DNA from: Porphyromonas sp.
Lineage (GTDB): Bacteria; Bacteroidota; Bacteroidia; Bacteroidales; Porphyromonadaceae
Direction of reading: 5' to 3'
Assembly: GCA_029983505.1 (NCBI GenBank)
Contig: JASBZK010000007.1
Span: forward strand, 4,051-68,050
DNA length: 64,000 nt
Positions 60,749-64,000 of this stretch are shown here, piece by piece. A program made the translations under genes and the position numbers. Below the pieces are notes generated by a model. The model was not told the DNA's origin. It did no database searches and saw only the letters and a program-made list of their open reading frames with translations. How positions within the stretch are numbered: position 1 is the first letter of the stretch; each line of letters starts with the position of its first letter.

Positions 60749-61315
60749 ATGGAGCCTCTGCAGAAATCTGGCGCCTTGCCTTACGACACGGTCTTGAAGG
60801 AGTGCCGGGAGCTTTTTCGGAAAAAGTTCGATGACTACGGCGCCTCTTGGCGTGTGATGCGCCCCGCTTCCATTACGGATCAGATTTTCATCAAAGCCCA
60901 AAGGATACGCTCGATCCAAGAGAAGGGCGAGCATCTCGTGGCCGAAGGCATCCGGTGCGAATTTGTCGCCATCGTCAATTACGGCATTATGGGGCTCGTG
61001 CAGCTCTCCGAGGGGTACACCTCCGATCCGGAGACCGACCGCGACAAGATGATGACCTGGTACGACGAGTACGCGGGTAGGGCGCGGAAGCTGATGCTCC
61101 TCAAAAATCACGACTACGGCGAGGCGTGGCGCGCGATGCGCATCTCTTCCCTCACGGACATTATTTTGCAAAAGATCTTCCGCACCAAGCAGATAGAAGA
61201 CAATCGGGGCAAAGTCTCCGTCAGCGAAGGTATCGATGCCAATTACCTCGATATGGTCAATTACGCGCTCTTTGCCCTCATCCGCATAGACGAAGGCGAA
61301 GACGAGATGAAGTGA
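60749..61315 (+). CDS. DUF1599-family protein with internal duplication
   Basis: 188-residue cytoplasmic protein consisting of two similar halves. The first half reads KKFDDYGASWRVMRPASITDQIFIKAQRIRSIQEKG, the second KNHDYGEAWRAMRISSLTDIILQKIFRTKQIEDNRG (split here by family knowledge, each about 36 residues long), and each is followed by a GI...VNY segment. This is the DUF1599 pattern common in Bacteroidetes. No enzyme activity is assigned. It lies between pepE and the DoxX-like gene. Confidence 0.8.
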   Translation: MEPLQKSGALPYDTVLKECRELFRKKFDDYGASWRVMRPASITDQIFIKAQRIRSIQEKGEHLVAEGIRCEFVAIVNYGIMGLVQLSEGYTSDPETDRDKMMTWYDEYAGRARKLMLLKNHDYGEAWRAMRISSLTDIILQKIFRTKQIEDNRGKVSVSEGIDANYLDMVNYALFALIRIDEGEDEMK

Positions 61316-61325
61316 CGGGGTGATT

Positions 61326-61413
61326 TTTGCACGTACCGGGGACTTTCTCCCGGTCTGTATGAAAACTTATCCCGGGTACGTGATCGGGAAACATTTCGGT
61401 CTGTACCTCATTT
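61326..61413. repeat. dispersed hairpin element, copy o
   Basis: GCACGTACCGGGGACTTTCTCCCGGTCTGTATG and CCCGGGTACGTG plus TTTCGGTCTGTACC words fill most of the gap after DUF1599. Confidence 0.55.
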
Positions 61414-61443
61414 TCCCCACCTACACAAGACGCTTTCCGCAGA

Positions 61444-62712
61444 ATGACGAATAAAGCACACAACCTTCCTTTCTCCAAGGTGCCGAAATGGCTCGTATGG
61501 ACGAGCCAGGCATTCCTCGGTCTGCTCTTTATGTTTTCCGCGACCGTGAAGGGTATCGACGCTATGGGTACCTCGATCAAGATCGGGGAGTATATGACTG
61601 CTTTCGGATGGACGGTGGGGGAGAGCGTCTCCCGTATCCTCTCTTTTGCACTCATCGACTTCGAGTTTTTTCTCGGACTCGTACTCTTTGCGGGACTGTG
61701 GCGGAGGGTGGCGACTTCGGCGCTCGTCGTCTTTATGTTTCCCCTCACGCTCCTCACGCTCTACATCGCCATAGCCAACCCCGTGGCGGACTGCGGGTGC
61801 TTCGGGGACGCGCTAAAGATCAGCAATACGGCGACCTTTTGGAAAAACATCTTCCTTTTTGTCCTCGCCGTCCTCGTTTTTTCTTCGCCCGCGAAGATGT
61901 ACCGCTTCGTGTCGGATAAGCACGGCGTCTGGGTCGTACTCCTGGGCTTCATCCTCACAAGCGGTGGCTTTGTGGTGCTGAACTCTTTCCACGTCCCCGT
62001 CATCGACTTCCGTCCCTACAAGGTAGGCAGAGACCTCTACGAGCTCACGGAGGCGGGTAAGGATGGGGTGTACGATTACCGCTTTATCTACGAGAAAGAC
62101 GGGAAAGAGCGCACGTTCATTATGGACGAACTCACACAGGCCGACAGCACTTGGACCTATGTCCGAGACGAGACGGTAGAGCTTGTCCCGCCCAAAGACC
62201 CGGAGGGGGTCGACCTCGTTTTATTCAACAAGGAGGGGATCCCGGTCACGCCCAGGCTCGCCCGGAAAGGCGCTAACGCCATCCTTTTCGTTAATACCGA
62301 CCTCTCAAGGTTGCGCGATAGCGATGCGGAAGAAGTACTTGACGCAGCACACGGCATAGGTGAAAGCGTGACGCTCGTGATGAGCGAGAGCTTTGAACGC
62401 GTCGACAGGGGCGACTTCGGAGACAAAACCGTGCCGTTTGACGACATCCTATACCTCGATAAGTCTACTTCGCTCACGCTTGTCCGCTCGAATCCCTCTG
62501 CCGTCGTCGTCATCGGGGACGGTAAGATCGTCCGAAAAGCCTCCGTGAGCGACTTCCTCTCTTTCTCCCGAGAAATCGACTTCGCCTCAGACCCTTACCG
62601 GCTCGACGCGAACCTCCACCGCGGGCGGAACCTGCTCTTCGGGTCTATGGGACTCGGACTCCTTGCCCTCTTTGGCTTCGGGTTGTATTTCAGGCGAAAA
62701 GGGGTCAAGTGA
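61444..62712 (+). CDS. DoxX-like (BT_3928 family) membrane protein
   Basis: 422-residue protein. Residues 1-190 contain about five membrane segments with a DoxX/MauE-like pattern and the cysteine pair ADCGCFGDALK, as in MauE-type redox proteins. The remainder is a soluble, mostly extracytoplasmic domain (VIDFRPYKVGRDL...), and a final membrane segment lies near the C-terminus (GSMGLGLLALFGFGLYF). Such genes are typically found directly before tpiA in Bacteroidetes, as here (62 bases). It may support disulphide or heme-linked redox chemistry; the role is not proven. Confidence 0.8.
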   Translation: MTNKAHNLPFSKVPKWLVWTSQAFLGLLFMFSATVKGIDAMGTSIKIGEYMTAFGWTVGESVSRILSFALIDFEFFLGLVLFAGLWRRVATSALVVFMFPLTLLTLYIAIANPVADCGCFGDALKISNTATFWKNIFLFVLAVLVFSSPAKMYRFVSDKHGVWVVLLGFILTSGGFVVLNSFHVPVIDFRPYKVGRDLYELTEAGKDGVYDYRFIYEKDGKERTFIMDELTQADSTWTYVRDETVELVPPKDPEGVDLVLFNKEGIPVTPRLARKGANAILFVNTDLSRLRDSDAEEVLDAAHGIGESVTLVMSESFERVDRGDFGDKTVPFDDILYLDKSTSLTLVRSNPSAVVVIGDGKIVRKASVSDFLSFSREIDFASDPYRLDANLHRGRNLLFGSMGLGLLALFGFGLYFRRKGVK

Positions 62713-62774
62713 AGAAAGCAATCCAAGTAAATCGGATTTTTCCACCAAATAATACATTACACAAACACATCATT

Positions 62775-63533
62775 ATGAGAAAGAACATCGTAGCAGGCAA
62801 CTGGAAGATGAATACCACCCTCCCCGAAGGCATTGCCCTCGCCGAAGGCGTGAAGGCATCCCTTGCCGGCAAAACCCCCAAGTGCGACGTCATCCTCGGC
62901 GTCCCCTTTACCCACCTCGCTTCCGTGGCTGAAGTCGTGAAAGGCTCTGTCATCAAGGTATCTGCCGAGAACTGTGCGGCTGAAGCCAAAGGCGCCTACA
63001 CGGGCGAAGTCTCCGCGGCTATGGTCAAAAGCACCGGCGCCACTCACGTCATCCTCGGTCACAGCGAGCGCCGCTCCTACTACGGCGAAACGAGCGAGAT
63101 CCTCGTCAAGAAGGTGCGCCAAGCCCTCGACAATGGTCTCGAAATCATTTTCTGCATCGGCGAAGTTCTCTCTGAGCGCGAAGCGGGCAGACACTTTGAA
63201 GTAGTCGAAAAGCAGGTCAAGGAAGGTCTCTTTAACCTCACGGAAGAGGAGTTCCGCCACGTCGTCCTCGCCTACGAACCCGTCTGGGCCATCGGTACCG
63301 GTAAGACCGCTACGAGTGAAGAAGCCCAGGAGATGCACGCCCACATCCGTAAAGTCGTGGCCGGTAAGTACGGCGAAAAAGTGGCCGAAGATACCACAAT
63401 CCTCTATGGGGGATCCGCCAAGGCCTCTAACGCCCCCGAGCTCTTCAGCAAGCCCGACGTGGACGGCGGTCTCATCGGAGGCGCGTCCCTCAAGGCAGAG
63501 GACTTCCTTCCCATCATCGAAGCCTTCAAGTAA
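62775..63533 (+). CDS. tpiA: triosephosphate isomerase
   Basis: 252-residue glycolytic TIM barrel. It has GNWKMN (substrate Lys), VILGHSERR (catalytic His), YEPVWAIGTG (catalytic Glu) and LYGGSAKASN plus GGLIGGASL phosphate-binding loops. I use the ATG at 62775 (MRKNIVAGN), the normal TIM N-terminus; the frame continues upstream to 62709 within the DoxX-like stop region. Confidence 0.96.
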   Translation: MRKNIVAGNWKMNTTLPEGIALAEGVKASLAGKTPKCDVILGVPFTHLASVAEVVKGSVIKVSAENCAAEAKGAYTGEVSAAMVKSTGATHVILGHSERRSYYGETSEILVKKVRQALDNGLEIIFCIGEVLSEREAGRHFEVVEKQVKEGLFNLTEEEFRHVVLAYEPVWAIGTGKTATSEEAQEMHAHIRKVVAGKYGEKVAEDTTILYGGSAKASNAPELFSKPDVDGGLIGGASLKAEDFLPIIEAFK

Positions 63534-63582
63534 TCCGCGTCTTTACTGAGCAATAAGGGCGGCACGCTCTAAGCTGCCGTTA

Positions 63583-63624
63583 GCGAGATACGTACCCGGG
63601 AGCTCTTCCCGGTACGTGTCTCGC
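63583..63624. terminator. hairpin after tpiA (dispersed element, copy p)
   Basis: GCGAGATACGTACC... (63583-63600) pairs with ...GGTACGTGTCTCGC (63608-63624) over about 17 bp with one bulge. T-rich sequence follows. It combines the GTACGTACC and GAGATAC words of the dispersed family. Confidence 0.6.
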
Positions 63625-63639
63625 TCTCTTCTATGTCCG

Positions 63640-63720
63640 TGCAAAAAGATTTTCTCGGTCTGACTGAGTCGGACTTTGTCGGACAAGGTCAGACAAGATC
63701 AGACTGAGTCGGACGATACT
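63640..63720. repeat. GACTGAGTCGGAC repeat cluster
   Basis: GACTGAGTCGGAC occurs twice (near 63661 and 63701) with related GTCGGACAAGGTCAGAC and CAAGATCAGAC copies between, next to a CTCGGTCTGAC word of the dispersed family. The 63534-63843 gap also holds the tpiA hairpin and the symporter promoter. Confidence 0.5.
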
Positions 63721-63752
63721 GCTGACGGCGTTGCTTAGTCCCGCTTTTTCCG

Positions 63753-63760
63753 TAAATTTG
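63753..63760 (+). promoter_or_regulatory. -7 box for the symporter gene
   Basis: TAAATTTG, 83 bases before the start; GTTG (63730-63733) lies 19 bases upstream as a weak -33. Confidence 0.5.
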
Positions 63761-63843
63761 CCCCCGTGCGACCTCCCACATAGGGAGCGCTTTTTTGCCA
63801 CCACCCTAAAACTCCAAACAAACGCTTCCACGGACAGATTCTT

Positions 63844-64000
63844 ATGAGTGCGTATTTGATACTCGGGCTGATGCTGGGCTATTTTCTGGCGATGTTCGGC
63901 GTCTCGTATCTGGCGGGGCGCAAGACGGACAATGCCGGCTTCTTCATCGGCAACAGATCCAATCACTGGCTCGTCGTGGCTGTCGCCATGATCGGCTCCG
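63844..64000 (+). CDS. sodium:solute symporter family protein (partial, 5' end only)
   Basis: 52 residues from an ATG at 63844 to the window edge. It begins MSAYLILGLMLGYFLAMFGV, then the SSS hallmark GRKTDNAGFFIGNRSNHWLVV that connects the first and second membrane segments. Substrate cannot be told; in Bacteroidetes such genes import sialic acid, sugars, proline or others. Confidence 0.8.
   Translation, partial: MSAYLILGLMLGYFLAMFGVSYLAGRKTDNAGFFIGNRSNHWLVVAVAMIGS

Noticed and set aside
1..64000. CRISPR arrays, complete insertion sequences and rRNA genes
   Set aside because: No regularly spaced direct repeats with unique spacers, no transposase frames and no rRNA-like sequence were seen on either strand.

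Overview
The window reads as chromosome of a member of the Bacteroidales, most likely Porphyromonas or a close relative. The evidence is the Bacteroidetes promoter grammar (TTTG, 19-21 bases, TAnnTTTG, with near-perfect copies in front of both tRNA genes), many lipoproteins with a Bacteroidetes-style lipobox, a SusC/SusD (RagA/RagB) pair, GH2, GH109 and branching-enzyme genes of Bacteroides type, and C10, Mx1 and DUF4302 families. No 16S gene is present, so genus is an inference. Most of the window is housekeeping DNA of moderately high GC.

Layout. 1-1621 is the 5' part of a beta-mannosidase (minus). 1769-9779 (plus) holds PBP1A, a 23S rRNA pseudouridine synthase with a long disordered N-terminus, a metallo-beta-lactamase-fold hydrolase, asnS and an AspT/YidE-type transporter. 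9817-13921 (minus) holds ribH and the group prmC-recX-comF-xerD. 13943-18613 (plus) holds ribD, a TatD nuclease and nrdD-nrdG. 18795-27964 (minus) holds a lipoprotein superoxide dismutase, a GH109 enzyme, a 5'-nucleotidase lipoprotein, manA, a glycogen branching enzyme and the putrescine pair aguA-aguB.

28375-42302 (plus) is the accessory region. Two tandem lipoproteins related to cholesterol-dependent cytolysins (CDC-like, CDCL) are followed by a C10 (SpeB/PrtT-like) cysteine protease lipoprotein with two GEVEDY domains. Next comes a SusC-SusD-Mx1 metallopeptidase-DUF4302 cassette that is bracketed by two identical 122-bp direct repeats. The published CDCL pairs of Bacteroidetes make two-component pores that need proteolytic activation, so a protease gene directly downstream suggests a pore plus activator module. 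That functional link is inference.

42541-46565 (minus) has a DUF5715 protein and an M16 peptidase homologue that has lost its zinc site. 46916-51345 (plus) has tRNA-Arg(ACG), a MATE exporter, GtrA, a GT2 glycosyltransferase and the CCA enzyme. pyrB follows on the minus strand. 52572-64000 (plus) has a candidate small RNA, aroQ-pyk-O-methyltransferase-rbfA-LolC/E-like, initiator tRNA-fMet, pnp, pepE, DUF1599, a DoxX-like protein, tpiA and the start of a sodium:solute symporter.

A family of dispersed intergenic hairpins built from GGTCTGTRTCTC / GAGAYACAGACC and GGTACGTACC words sits in most longer intergenic gaps (at least sixteen places). Several copies look like they also act as terminators. 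Two further stand-alone transcripts (about 10478-10597 and 52586-52655) have a good promoter and a terminator but no convincing gene. Coordinates and motifs were read by hand; no alignment or search was run.
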